Of a DNA stretch of 38,556 nt, positions 16,290 to 24,593 are shown in pieces. Positions within the stretch are counted from its first letter, which is position 1. Every line of letters starts with the position of its first letter. Source of the DNA: JBBRYB01 sp038238115 (GTDB taxonomy: Bacteria; Actinomycetota; Actinomycetes; Propionibacteriales; Nocardioidaceae); NCBI GenBank assembly GCA_038238115.1, contig JBBRYB010000033.1, forward strand, positions 1-38,556. The letters run 5' to 3'. Position numbers and translations under genes: made by a program. The notes below the pieces were generated by a model. The model was not told where the DNA came from and did not search any database. It worked only from the letters and a program-made list of their open reading frames with translations.

Positions 16290-17051
16290 ATGACCAAGCG
16301 CTTCTTCGGCGACACCGCCGCCCTGACGGGACGGTCCCTGCGCCACATCTCCCGCAGCCCGGACACCATCATCACCACCGCGATCATGCCGATCGCCTTC
16401 ATGCTGCTGTTCGTCTACGTGCTCGGCGGCGCGATCAACACCGGGTCGGATTCGTATGTGACCTACCTGCTGCCCGGCATCCTGCTCATCACGATTGCTT
16501 CGGGCATCTCCTACACCGCCTACCGGCTCTTCCTCGACATGCAGGGCGGGATCTTCGAGCGGTTCCAGTCCATGCCGATCGCACGCTCGTCGGTGCTGTG
16601 GGCACACGTGCTGACCTCGCTGGTCGCCAATCTGATCTCGCTCGTGGTCGTCGTGCTCGTCGCCCTTCTGATGGGCTTCCGCTCCGGGGCGGGCGTGCTG
16701 GCCTGGTTCGCGGTCGCCGGCATCCTGGTGCTGTTCACCCTGGCGTTGACGTGGCTCGCCATCATCCCCGGTCTCACCGCGAAGACCATCGATGGCGCGA
16801 GCGCGTTCTCCTACCCGCTCATCCTCCTGCCGTTCATCAGTTCGGCATTCGTGCCCACCGTCACCATGCCCGGCCCGGTGCGCGCCTTCGCCGAACACCA
16901 GCCGGTGACCTCCATCGTTAACGCGATCCGCGAGCTGTTCGCCCAGCAGCCGGTCGGCACCGACATTTGGATCGCTCTCGCCTGGTGCGGCGGCGTGCTC
17001 GTCGTCGCCTACGTCCTCGCCATGGCCACGTACCACCGCAAGGCCCTCTAG
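16290..17051 (+). CDS. ABC-2 efflux transporter, membrane subunit (DrrB-like)
   Basis: The product has 253 residues, with AAGGAAC ahead of the ATG at 16290. About six membrane helices are visible, for example 'IMPIAFMLLFVYVLGGAI', 'NLISLVVVVLVALLMGF' and a last one near 'LAWCGGVLVVAYVLAMAT'. The ABC-2 motif region 'MQGGIFERFQSMPIARSSVL' contacts the ATPase. The late segment 'FISSAFVPTVTMPGPVRAFA' then 'HQPVTSIVNAIREL' is typical of daunorubicin-type permeases. It forms a homodimer with two ATPase subunits. It ends in TAG, 21 bases from the convergent recombinase gene. Confidence 0.92.
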   Translation: MTKRFFGDTAALTGRSLRHISRSPDTIITTAIMPIAFMLLFVYVLGGAINTGSDSYVTYLLPGILLITIASGISYTAYRLFLDMQGGIFERFQSMPIARSSVLWAHVLTSLVANLISLVVVVLVALLMGFRSGAGVLAWFAVAGILVLFTLALTWLAIIPGLTAKTIDGASAFSYPLILLPFISSAFVPTVTMPGPVRAFAEHQPVTSIVNAIRELFAQQPVGTDIWIALAWCGGVLVVAYVLAMATYHRKAL

Positions 17052-17072
17052 GGATGCGTTTTCTGGGAACAA

Positions 17073-19124
17073 TCAGTTGTCGACGGTGAACGGCTCGCCG
17101 AGGTCCGCCAGGAGCTGGCAGATACGGCGCGCGACGGACTCGTGGCGGTCGACCTCGCGTGTCCATCCCTGGCCGCGGGCCAGGTCGGCGATGGCGAGCT
17201 CGGTGATGTAGCGGTCCCGCAGACGTGGGGCGTACTTGGGTGTGGTGATGAACTTCGCGCAGGTCAAGAACAGGTCGCACTCGCAGGGTCCTTCGGCCGG
17301 CAGCCGCAGGCAGTGACCCAGCTCGAGCTCAGTGCGGAAGAAGTTGTCCTTGAGCCAGTCGACGGTCTCGGGTGTGAGTTCACGGTTGCGGACCGCGGAG
17401 GCCGAGGGGCCGGCGATGGTGGCGTCGGCGCCGAGCACGGATCGGTAGTCGTCGAGGACGGCTGGGTCGCTGACGTGGGCGTAAACCAGAGCCATCTGGA
17501 CGCTCTTGTGGCCAAGGATGCTCATGATCGTCTGGAGTCGGGCGCCGCGTTCGGCGAGCTGGGTTCCGACGGTGTGGCGGAACCGGTGGGCGGTGATGGT
17601 GGGCTTGCCGTCCTGGTCGAGGAGGCCGGCAGCGTTGCAGGCGGTCAGCAGGGCGTCGTCGAAGAGGTAGGCGTTGGACAAGACCCGTCCCTGCCGTGCC
17701 AACAGCCGCCGTGCGGGACGTTCGTTGTGGTTGCCGGGCAGGGGTCGGTCGATCTGGTCACGGCGCAGGTCCTGGAGGGTTCGGATGGCGTCGGCCGCTT
17801 CCTCGATGAGCGGCACGGTGCGCTCGGAGTAGTTCTTGCTCGCGGGCAGTCGCAGCCTGGGTGTGCCGTCGGGGTAGGCGTCGAGACAGTTCAGTTCGAG
17901 CATGCGGACCTCGCTGCGACGGGCACCGCTCCATCTGGCGATCAGCAACGCCGCGCGCTGGAAGGGGCACTCCATCGCGCGGATCGCGTCCATGAGCACC
18001 GTCAGCTCATTGTCGGGAATGAACCTGGGGACCGCGCGGGTGATCTTGGGCAGGTCACCGTTCATCAGCAGTGGGCGAGCGGGCATGTCCGGCCATTGCC
18101 AGGCGTAGCCGTCGCGGAAGAACCCGAGCACTGCTTGGATGTCTTGGCGCCGGGTCGCGGGTGCCAGCGGGGCGCCGGTGCGGTGATGGGTTTGCGTGGC
18201 CAGCCAGGCGCAGAACTCCAGACAGTCGGCGCGGGTGACGGCAGCGAAGGATGCCGCCGACGGACGATTGGCCATCATCCAGGTTGAGAACCGGCGAAGC
18301 CCCGCGGAGAGGTTCTGGACGGTGGAGGGCCGGTCGAGCTGGCTGCGGGCAGCCAGATAGCGCTCGATCGTGTCGGTCATGACCTGGGGCATGCTCGGCC
18401 AGACCACCCTGGTCGGGAGCGGTTCCTTGGGGATCTCCGGGATGTGGCCAGCGTGGTAGAGCAGCAGCTGTAGCAGGAAGACCTGGGATCCCCAGTTCCG
18501 GCGTTTGCTGTCCCACTGGGCGTTGTTGCCGTGGAAGCGGTGCCGGTCGGGTCGGCGGCCGAAGTCGTCGATCGCGTCCAGCATTTCCTGGAAGCTCGCG
18601 ACGGTGAACTCCTCCAGCAAAGGCACTCCACCGTGAAGCAGCATCCGGGACAAGGCCCACTGCGCAGCGCGGTGGGCGGTCTTGGCCTGGAAACCCATCT
18701 GGGAGCCGAGAGCGGCCAGTTCGTCTCGGGTCTGCACCAGCGGCAGGTTCAGCGCCTCGGCGTGCACCCAGACGTTCAAGGCCGGGACGGCGAGCAGCCA
18801 GGCCCAGTCGAACCTCACCCGGCCGGTCACACCGAGGAAGGTCAGGTAGTGGCGCGCGTTGTAGGAGATCGGGTCGGTGACCGACCCCCGTCGTGGGTCC
18901 TCACCGAGCAGCCGGCCTACTCGGCGGGTCAACCGCTCGGCGAACCACTCCTCGAGGTCGGGGTAGCGTGCCACGAACTCGCGGCGGTGCTTGAGCTTGA
19001 GGTTCAGATACGTTCGGTCCTCGGTCACCGCGCGGATCAGGTCTGCGAACTCCTCAGCCGACGCGTGCTGCGGCGCGTGCTGGATGTCGCCGACAGGGGC
19101 GCTCTGCGCGGTCAGCGGCGTCAT
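17073..19124 (-). CDS. Large tyrosine recombinase, TnpB-like (Tn554 family)
   Basis: This 683-residue protein starts at the ATG at 19124, which overlaps the upstream recombinase stop (ATGA). A long N-terminal region (about 1-250) of unknown fold precedes a core-binding domain ('TIERYLAARSQLDRPSTVQ') and a catalytic domain with Arg in 'WSGARRSEVRMLEL', 'TAHRFRHTVGTQL', 'SILGHKSVQMALVY' and the nucleophile Tyr in 'LVYAHVSDP'. The C-terminal extension has a Cys cluster ('LGHCLRLP', 'GPCECDLFLTCAKF') that could bind a metal. Size and position as second gene of a recombinase pair match TnpB of Tn554. It acts with the smaller recombinase to excise and insert the element. Confidence 0.85.
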   Translation of the reverse strand: MTPLTAQSAPVGDIQHAPQHASAEEFADLIRAVTEDRTYLNLKLKHRREFVARYPDLEEWFAERLTRRVGRLLGEDPRRGSVTDPISYNARHYLTFLGVTGRVRFDWAWLLAVPALNVWVHAEALNLPLVQTRDELAALGSQMGFQAKTAHRAAQWALSRMLLHGGVPLLEEFTVASFQEMLDAIDDFGRRPDRHRFHGNNAQWDSKRRNWGSQVFLLQLLLYHAGHIPEIPKEPLPTRVVWPSMPQVMTDTIERYLAARSQLDRPSTVQNLSAGLRRFSTWMMANRPSAASFAAVTRADCLEFCAWLATQTHHRTGAPLAPATRRQDIQAVLGFFRDGYAWQWPDMPARPLLMNGDLPKITRAVPRFIPDNELTVLMDAIRAMECPFQRAALLIARWSGARRSEVRMLELNCLDAYPDGTPRLRLPASKNYSERTVPLIEEAADAIRTLQDLRRDQIDRPLPGNHNERPARRLLARQGRVLSNAYLFDDALLTACNAAGLLDQDGKPTITAHRFRHTVGTQLAERGARLQTIMSILGHKSVQMALVYAHVSDPAVLDDYRSVLGADATIAGPSASAVRNRELTPETVDWLKDNFFRTELELGHCLRLPAEGPCECDLFLTCAKFITTPKYAPRLRDRYITELAIADLARGQGWTREVDRHESVARRICQLLADLGEPFTVDN

Positions 19125-20254
19125 CGCGCGTCTCCGCCCTGGCCGAGGGCTCGCCGGTAGTCCGCTGTCACCTCGTGGTCGGCGACCCGGGTGTAGCGGC
19201 GGGTGGATTCCACCGAGGCATGGCCGAGCCTGCGCTGTAGCGTCAGCTCGCGCATCCCGCCCTCCCACATCGCGGTGGCGTGGGTGTGCCGAAGTGAGTG
19301 CGGGGTCATCCACGGCTCACGGATACCAGCTCTTGTCGCGGCGCGGGAGAACAGCCGCGCCAACGCCGGGTAGCCCAGCGGCTGGCTGCGTCGAGGCCCT
19401 TTCCCGCCGACCAGGAACACGAACGGCGAGGACGACTCCGAAGGACGTTCGGACATCACGTAGTCGCTGACCGCGGCCAGGGTGTCGACCTCGAACAGAT
19501 CGATCACCCGCTCAGACCGGGACTTCTGCCGTGCACCGCCAGGGTGATCGTCGCGTACGCGTACGAACACGCGACGCCGTCCGTAGGCGACGTCCTCGAG
19601 GTGAAGGCTGAGCGCCTCGCCGGGGCGGAGCCCGCCGTTGAGCATCAGCAATAGCATTGCCCGATCACGGAGGCAGGCGAGTTCGGCAAACAATGCGGTG
19701 ACCTGCTCCTGCGACATCGGACGCGGTAGTCGCTGGGGCTGGCGCACCTTCAACGTGCGGCGCCGCGGCCGCTGCCTGCTGGCCTCACCGGCGAAGGGAT
19801 GGTGTCGGTCCGTGACACGTCCCCACGCGGGGTCGGGTCGACGCTCGATGGGGTTGGCGGCGTCGTAGCGCTCGGTGATGATGGCCCACTCGTAGAAGCC
19901 GGAGACACCGGTCAAGATCCTGTTGATCGTCGCCGCTGACAGAGTCGGTGCCCCGGTCGGTCCCACCGCGGTCAGAGACAGGCGCGGCGCTCGTGATCCA
20001 GTCGGCTCCGAGCGCAAGAACATCAGCAGGTCCATCGAGGACCTGGGACGCAGGTCGTCCCAGAGCAACCCCGCTGGCTCGAGGAATCGCCACAGATGGA
20101 GAAGGTCGTAGGCGTAGCTGCGCACCGTGTTCGGCGAGCAGCCCCGAGCACCGAGGTAGCGAAGGTACCCCGCCACCACTTCGACGGTCTCTCCGTCCCC
20201 GTCGACGAGCCGGACCTCCCGACCGCCGACCCCACCGGTTGCGTGAACTCTCAT
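19121..20254 (-). CDS. Tyrosine recombinase, TnpA-like (Tn554 family)
   Basis: The product has 377 residues starting at the ATG at 20254. A SAM-like core-binding domain ('VVAGYLRYLGARGCSPNTVR') is followed by a catalytic domain with Arg in 'LNGGLRPGEALSLHL', 'TPHSLRHTHATAMW', 'LQRRLGHASVES' and the nucleophile in 'TRRYTRVADHEV'. All catalytic residues are intact. It is the first gene of the recombinase operon, closest to the element's right end, as tnpA is in Tn554. Tn554 TnpA is about 361 residues, a close size match. The ICE integrase is a different lineage and lies 14 kb away. Confidence 0.88.
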   Translation of the reverse strand: MRVHATGGVGGREVRLVDGDGETVEVVAGYLRYLGARGCSPNTVRSYAYDLLHLWRFLEPAGLLWDDLRPRSSMDLLMFLRSEPTGSRAPRLSLTAVGPTGAPTLSAATINRILTGVSGFYEWAIITERYDAANPIERRPDPAWGRVTDRHHPFAGEASRQRPRRRTLKVRQPQRLPRPMSQEQVTALFAELACLRDRAMLLLMLNGGLRPGEALSLHLEDVAYGRRRVFVRVRDDHPGGARQKSRSERVIDLFEVDTLAAVSDYVMSERPSESSSPFVFLVGGKGPRRSQPLGYPALARLFSRAATRAGIREPWMTPHSLRHTHATAMWEGGMRELTLQRRLGHASVESTRRYTRVADHEVTADYRRALGQGGDAR

Positions 20255-20311
20255 CTGCGTCCAGCTTTCGCCTCGAAGGTGAGCCTCCAGCCGAAGCCCA
20301 CACGGCCCGCT

Positions 20312-20322
20312 CTGTCCAGATA
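20312..20322 (-). repeat. Right terminal inverted repeat of the Tn554-like element
   Basis: TATCTGGACAG on the - strand reads inward from the ardC-A junction at 20326/20327, matching the left end. Confidence 0.65.
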
Positions 20323-20326
20323 AGGG

Positions 20327-21128
20327 TTAGGGCCACGGACTCGGCTTCGACCTCGGCGACGCCGCGGTGCAGGGAGGCGTCTGGCGCCAGATCGGACGAG
20401 TTGTTGCTGTTCTTGGGCGGATGCAAGAGCACATGGCCGAGTTCGTGGGCGAGTGTCTTCGCCTGGGCCGCGTCGTCCATGTCCATGCGGATCGACACCT
20501 CGCGGGTGCCGAAGTCGGTCAGGCCGTTGGCTCCGCCGATCGACGTTGCGGTTGAGACCAGGCGCAGTTCGTAGCCCGCGCCGGTGATCTGATCGGCGAG
20601 GCCGTCCCACAACCCCTCGGGCGCCTGGCCGGTCAGAAGAACGGGGCGTGGGAGATCGGGGACGGGGTCGCCGTCGGTCTGGGAGATGTCCCAGACGTGG
20701 GTCGGCTTGAGTCCGACCATCTTCGATCGCACGACCTCGCCGGGGCGGGGGCGTTCGTTCCGGGCGAGACGGCGCCAGGAGTCCTGCAGGGCTGGGGTTG
20801 CGGTGGCGAACCGGGCGGTGACGGGGGCGAGGATGCCGTAGCCGGATTGCCCCTTCATGACGTGTCGCCCGAGGCTGAGCCATTGTTTGAACCCGGCGAC
20901 GTACGTCGGCATCGGTTCGGGGACGCGGCCCTCGGTGTGGGCCTGGTAGTGCTGGGCTGCGATCAGCATCGTGTTCCCAAAGCTGCGCCCGCGGAACCGG
21001 GCCGCGAAGGTCAGGGCCTGGCGCCAGTCCTCGCCGGTGACCAGCGACGCCACTGCCTCGGACAGCTGTTGCTGGAGGGCATCGAGCTTCGCATCGCGAG
21101 CGGCGTGGTCGTAGGCGCGGGTGGTCAT
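20327..21128 (-). pseudogene. N-terminal part of the ICE ardC (ardC-A), interrupted by the transposon
   Basis: The ATG at 21128 overlaps the VirB4 stop (TGATG). The visible protein carries the ArdC N-terminal ssDNA-binding domain ('LVTGEDWRQALTFAARFRGR', 'FVAGFKQWLSLGRHV' as 'YVAGFKQWLSLGRHVMKGQ') and the metallopeptidase motif 'LAHELGHVLLHPPKN', with the third-ligand region 'GVAEVEAESVAL'. It then runs into transposon sequence ('TLIWTERAVWASAG') instead of the conserved C-terminus. The missing end is at 13203-13493. Since the HExxH and ssDNA domains survive, a truncated product might keep partial activity. It normally shields incoming DNA from restriction in the recipient cell. Confidence 0.85.
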
Positions 21129-22621
21129 CACTGGTCGCCTCTCGCGCGAGAGCCCGTCTCGAACAGGTCCAGCTCTGCGGGGTGCATCTGGTGCTGTACG
21201 ACGAAAGAGCGGTGCTTGATCCGCCACAACCCCTGGCCCGTGCCGAGCGTCGGGATGAGCGACTGTTCGGTGCCGGTCAACCCGAGTGCTGCCGAGGTGT
21301 GTCCGAGTTGGTCGGACTCCTGCCGGTACACGATCCGGGTCTCGGCGTTCGCCAGCAGCGAGGACGCGAGCGCTCGCATCGCGGAGCCCTGGTCGCCGAC
21401 GTTGTCGAGGTCGGACAGCTTGTGGAAGATCAGCATGTTCGCGATCCCGTACTGCCGCCCGAGCCGCCAGTGGGCGTCCATCCGCCGTAGCAGTGCCGGG
21501 TGCGACATCAGCCGCCAGGCCTCGTCGTACACAACCCATCGTTGCCCACCGGCCGGGTCCATCAGCGCGGACTCCATCCACGCCGAGGCGCAGGTCATCA
21601 ATACCGAGATCAGCGTCGCGTTCTCGGTCACGCGGGATAGGTCCAGTGAGATCATCGGCAGCGACGGATCGAACGAGACCGTCGAGGGGCCGTCGAAGAG
21701 TCCCGCGAGATCGCCCGCGACCAGCCGGCGCAGGGCATGGCCGACGAGGCGGCCGTCCTCGGTCAGGCGACCGTCGTGGTCATCCGAACGGTCAGGAGCC
21801 AAGAGACGGTCGACAACCATCGGCAGCACAGGCACGTCGGCTCCGCGGACGGTCCGGTCGAGGGCGAGGTCGACCGAAGTGTGTTCCAGCGGCGTGAGCC
21901 GCCGGTCGAGGACGGTCTCGGCCAGCGCGCCGATGAGGTCCCGCCGACGACTGGTGACTTGGCCTGCCCATTGGATGTCCTCGAGCCCGGCGGGCCGGTG
22001 TCCCTCATCGAGCGGGTTGAGACGGTTCGGCATCCCGTGGCCGAGCGCGATCGCCTTGCCGCCGACGGCTTCGGCGACCGGTGTGTGTTCCCCCTTCGGG
22101 TCGCCGGGGACATAGACCCGGCGACCGAACGGGATGGACCGCGTGTAGAGACTCTTGGCCAGGCTGGACTTGCCAGCCCCGACGATCCCTGCCAGCACCA
22201 GGTTCGGCGCCGTGATCAGGTCGCGGGCGTACAGCACCCACGGGTCGTAGACGAACGAGGAGCCGGAGTAGAGATCCTGGCCGACGAACACACCCTCGCT
22301 ACCGAGCCCGCCTTCAGCGAGGAACGGGTACGCGCCCGCGAGGGTGGCGGAGGTGTCTTGATGCCGGGGCAGCCGGAGTCGTCCGAAGGTTCGCAGCGCG
22401 GCAGGCCCGGCCTCACCTGCGCGAGGCAGCGTCACGGTCGCCTTTCGCTCGGCAGCCAACGCGTCGGACTTGCGCCTCGCCGCGGAGCGGCGTTCCTCTT
22501 GATCGTCAACGAGCAGCGCTCGGGCAGCGGCCCTGCGGAGCTTGCGGTCGCGACGTCGCTCCCGGCCAGGGGCGACCAGCACCGCGGTGTGCAGACGGTG
22601 GTCGTCGTTCCAGCCGGTCAC
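21128..22621 (-). CDS. virB4: VirB4-like T4SS ATPase
   Basis: This 497-residue protein starts at a GTG at 22621 overlapping the upstream stop. Walker A is 'LAGIVGAGKSSLAKSL' and Walker B is 'QRWVVYDEAWRLMS'; further conserved blocks are 'FGRRVYVPGDPKGEHTPVAE', 'RQYGIANMLIFHKLSDLDN' and 'LLANAETRIVYRQESDQL'. VirB4 ATPases power pilus or channel assembly and substrate passage in conjugation. It is shorter than classical VirB4 (about 800 residues) because the N-terminal domain is missing; in this actinobacterial system that part is probably supplied by the SCO6880 protein encoded upstream (inference). It is co-transcribed with its neighbours by 4-base overlaps. Confidence 0.9.
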   Translation of the reverse strand: MTGWNDDHRLHTAVLVAPGRERRRDRKLRRAAARALLVDDQEERRSAARRKSDALAAERKATVTLPRAGEAGPAALRTFGRLRLPRHQDTSATLAGAYPFLAEGGLGSEGVFVGQDLYSGSSFVYDPWVLYARDLITAPNLVLAGIVGAGKSSLAKSLYTRSIPFGRRVYVPGDPKGEHTPVAEAVGGKAIALGHGMPNRLNPLDEGHRPAGLEDIQWAGQVTSRRRDLIGALAETVLDRRLTPLEHTSVDLALDRTVRGADVPVLPMVVDRLLAPDRSDDHDGRLTEDGRLVGHALRRLVAGDLAGLFDGPSTVSFDPSLPMISLDLSRVTENATLISVLMTCASAWMESALMDPAGGQRWVVYDEAWRLMSHPALLRRMDAHWRLGRQYGIANMLIFHKLSDLDNVGDQGSAMRALASSLLANAETRIVYRQESDQLGHTSAALGLTGTEQSLIPTLGTGQGLWRIKHRSFVVQHQMHPAELDLFETGSRARGDQ

Positions 22622-23025
22622 AGCGACAGCCCCGGTTCGTGGCTGGGACGCCGCATCGGAGCCAGGTCCGGGAACTCGTTGATGTCGTACGCGATCGTCG
22701 CCTCGGCCTCGTGCGCCCGGTCGATCACCCCAGCGACCTGATGGACCATCTCCGCGGCGCGGTGCAGTTCCGATGCGACCTGGTACGACGCGGCGCGGCC
22801 GGCGCGGACGTCACCGTCAACCCAAGCTCGCTTTGTGGCCGGGCCGTCATGAAAGTCGCCGATCTGATGCAGCGACTGGGCGAGCGACGCCAGTCCATTG
22901 CTGAGGTCGCCGAGGATCGCGTAGATGTCGGTCGGGGCCTCGACCTGACGCGTCGTATGGGCGAGCCAGCGAAGTGCCTCGCGAGCATCGCTGGCGTGCT
23001 CGGGCGGGCGGTGAGGAGCGAGCAT
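22618..23025 (-). CDS. Small conserved ICE protein, unknown function
   Basis: The product has 135 residues starting at the ATG at 23025, with GGAGG 6 bases upstream. The frame is open further upstream but offers no better start. It is helical and soluble ('EALRWLAHTTRQVEAPTDIY', 'LGDLSNGLASLAQSLHQIGD', 'SELHRAAEMVHQVAGVID'), suggesting a helical bundle or coiled coil. Its stop overlaps the virB4 start (GTGA). Conserved position next to virB4 suggests an accessory role in transfer. Confidence 0.7.
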   Translation of the reverse strand: MLAPHRPPEHASDAREALRWLAHTTRQVEAPTDIYAILGDLSNGLASLAQSLHQIGDFHDGPATKRAWVDGDVRAGRAASYQVASELHRAAEMVHQVAGVIDRAHEAEATIAYDINEFPDLAPMRRPSHEPGLSL

Positions 23026-23135
23026 GACGACCTCCAGTAGGACGAGTTCTTCATCGAGAAGGTGTGTGCGTCGCGCCGCATTGATCGAATCGACGAGAAG
23101 GGAGGGACCGCGGGCGATATCCGGGGTGCTCGGCC

Positions 23136-24593
23136 CTAAACAGACCGACCCAGCGGCAACGCGGCGACAGCGAACGACTGCGCTTGTTGTCCCCACAGAC
23201 GCCGCGTCTCGCACGACGCTTGGATTGCGGCTTGTTCTACGGCGGCGACGGCTCGTTCGAGTTCGTCGGGGTCTGATGCGCTCACGGCGACGAGCCCGGT
23301 GCAGCGGAGTACGCCGTGGCCGGCGGTGAGGTCGGCCTCCTGCTGAAGGACATCCTGGTACTCCGCCGTCTGTTGGGCGTCTTCGATCTGGCCGATGCGC
23401 TGGCGTTGCGTGGCATCGGAGATGTAGTCGGTCTTCTTCTTGCGGATATCGCGCGCTGCTCGGTCGGTACGAAGTGGGGTGTAAAGCAGCGTGAACGTTC
23501 GCCGGATGCCCGCGGAGAGCAGAAGGGGGGCGAGGAATCCGGGGAAGACCATCGAACGGGGCCACTCGCTGATCCAAAGCACGCAATGGTGGGCGGAGTC
23601 GCTGCGTAACGATCCCCAGGACTCGGTAACGGCAACGGGGCCGGCGGTGGCGAGGTCGCGGCCCAGGTCACCGTGCCGTTCGAGCGCTCCGGCGACGGCG
23701 GGGTCGTAGGCCGACCTGAGGATGAGCGCGAGGTCGCCCGGCGTGAGCCAATCGCCGGGGGAGAGGTCGGCGGAGCGGAGCGCGGCAAGCGTAGTTGCCA
23801 TCTCCTGGCGTAGGACGGCCGCGGCTCCCTTCATGCCACCGCCGGCGGCTCGGACGGCACGTCCGGCGGCCTTCATGTCGAGGGAGATCGAGATGGTGCT
23901 CGCGTGCCGCTCACCGGCCGGGCCGGCGCGGCCGATGAGCTCGGCGTACGTCGTCGACGTCCAGGCCTGGCCGTGGTCGCCGTGGCTGTCCCACCACTGC
24001 GCCAGTCCCTTGCCGGAGTCCGGGAGGGTCCGTTCGGTGACCTGGACCGATGCGATGCGTCCGGAGCGGCAGGCGGTGGCGAGGACGCGCCCCCAGGAGA
24101 CGACACGGCGTTCCTGTTCGGCGGGGTCGAGGAGCACGAAGGCGGGATGCGACATCCCGATGATCGCCGTGAGGGTCGCGGTGTGTGGGTCGTGGACCAT
24201 GACCGCACCTGTCTCGGGGTCGAGCCACTGCCGGAGCCGGGCCGCGTCCCCGGGCAGTGCGAGCGTCCCAGCGGGACGGGGCTTCATGACGCTCCGTCGG
24301 TAGATCAGTTGGCCGCCCGTGGAGCGCCACAACCACCGGGTGCCGATCGGGCCCCACTCGACGAGCTTGCGCCCGCCTACGCCGACGAACGCGAGGGCGA
24401 CGCAGATCCCGATGACGGGGAATGTCATGACGAACGCGCCGACGTACAGCCCGAGGATCAGGGCGGCGGCAGCGATGCCGGTCATCACGAGTTGGAGTCC
24501 GGACAGTCCGAGGAGGACACCGCGGCGGCTGAGTCGGGAGAACTTCACCGGGGTCAGCTGCGACTCCGGGGCGGCCGACGAGCCGGCGCTCAC
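23136..24593 (-). CDS. SCO6880-family conjugation protein
   Basis: This 485-residue protein begins at a GTG at 24593 overlapping the previous stop. Two N-terminal membrane helices in tandem ('LQLVMTGIAAAALILGLYVG' and 'FPVIGICVALAFVGVGG') resemble PrgI/VirB3. A large cytoplasmic domain follows ('FVLLDPAEQERRVVSWGRVL', 'TTYAELIGRAGPAGERHAST', 'YISDATQRQRIGQIEDAQQT'). SCO6880-type proteins are found in actinobacterial T4SS loci directly before virB4, and appear to combine VirB3-like anchoring with the VirB4 N-terminal module. The family call rests on layout and these stretches. It is followed by a 110-base gap (23026-23135) with no gene. Confidence 0.85.
   Translation of the reverse strand: MSAGSSAAPESQLTPVKFSRLSRRGVLLGLSGLQLVMTGIAAAALILGLYVGAFVMTFPVIGICVALAFVGVGGRKLVEWGPIGTRWLWRSTGGQLIYRRSVMKPRPAGTLALPGDAARLRQWLDPETGAVMVHDPHTATLTAIIGMSHPAFVLLDPAEQERRVVSWGRVLATACRSGRIASVQVTERTLPDSGKGLAQWWDSHGDHGQAWTSTTYAELIGRAGPAGERHASTISISLDMKAAGRAVRAAGGGMKGAAAVLRQEMATTLAALRSADLSPGDWLTPGDLALILRSAYDPAVAGALERHGDLGRDLATAGPVAVTESWGSLRSDSAHHCVLWISEWPRSMVFPGFLAPLLLSAGIRRTFTLLYTPLRTDRAARDIRKKKTDYISDATQRQRIGQIEDAQQTAEYQDVLQQEADLTAGHGVLRCTGLVAVSASDPDELERAVAAVEQAAIQASCETRRLWGQQAQSFAVAALPLGRSV

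Larger units (their letters stand above)
13494..20326. mobile_element. Tn554-like transposon inserted in the ICE ardC gene
   Basis: About 6.8 kb, bounded by the inverted 11-mer TATCTGGACAG at 13497-13507 (+) and 20312-20322 (-). It carries a second ardC, a PadR/DUF1048/ABC-2 efflux cassette, and two overlapping tyrosine recombinase genes whose sizes (683 and 377 residues) and order resemble TnpB and TnpA of Tn554. A TnpC homologue was not found. The tnpA-like gene starts 72 bases from the right end. The interrupted host ardC is restored in frame when the segment is removed; the exact cut is ambiguous by a base because an A is shared by both flanks. Tn554-type elements do not make target duplications, which agrees with none being visible. 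Confidence 0.75.

Noticed and set aside
15594..17072. A 492-residue - strand ORF opposite the ABC genes
   Set aside because: His/Asp/Arg-rich antisense shadow; the + strand carries complete ABC motifs.
20697..22115. A 472-residue + strand ORF opposite virB4 and ardC
   Set aside because: The - strand has clear Walker and HExxH motifs; the + frame has none.
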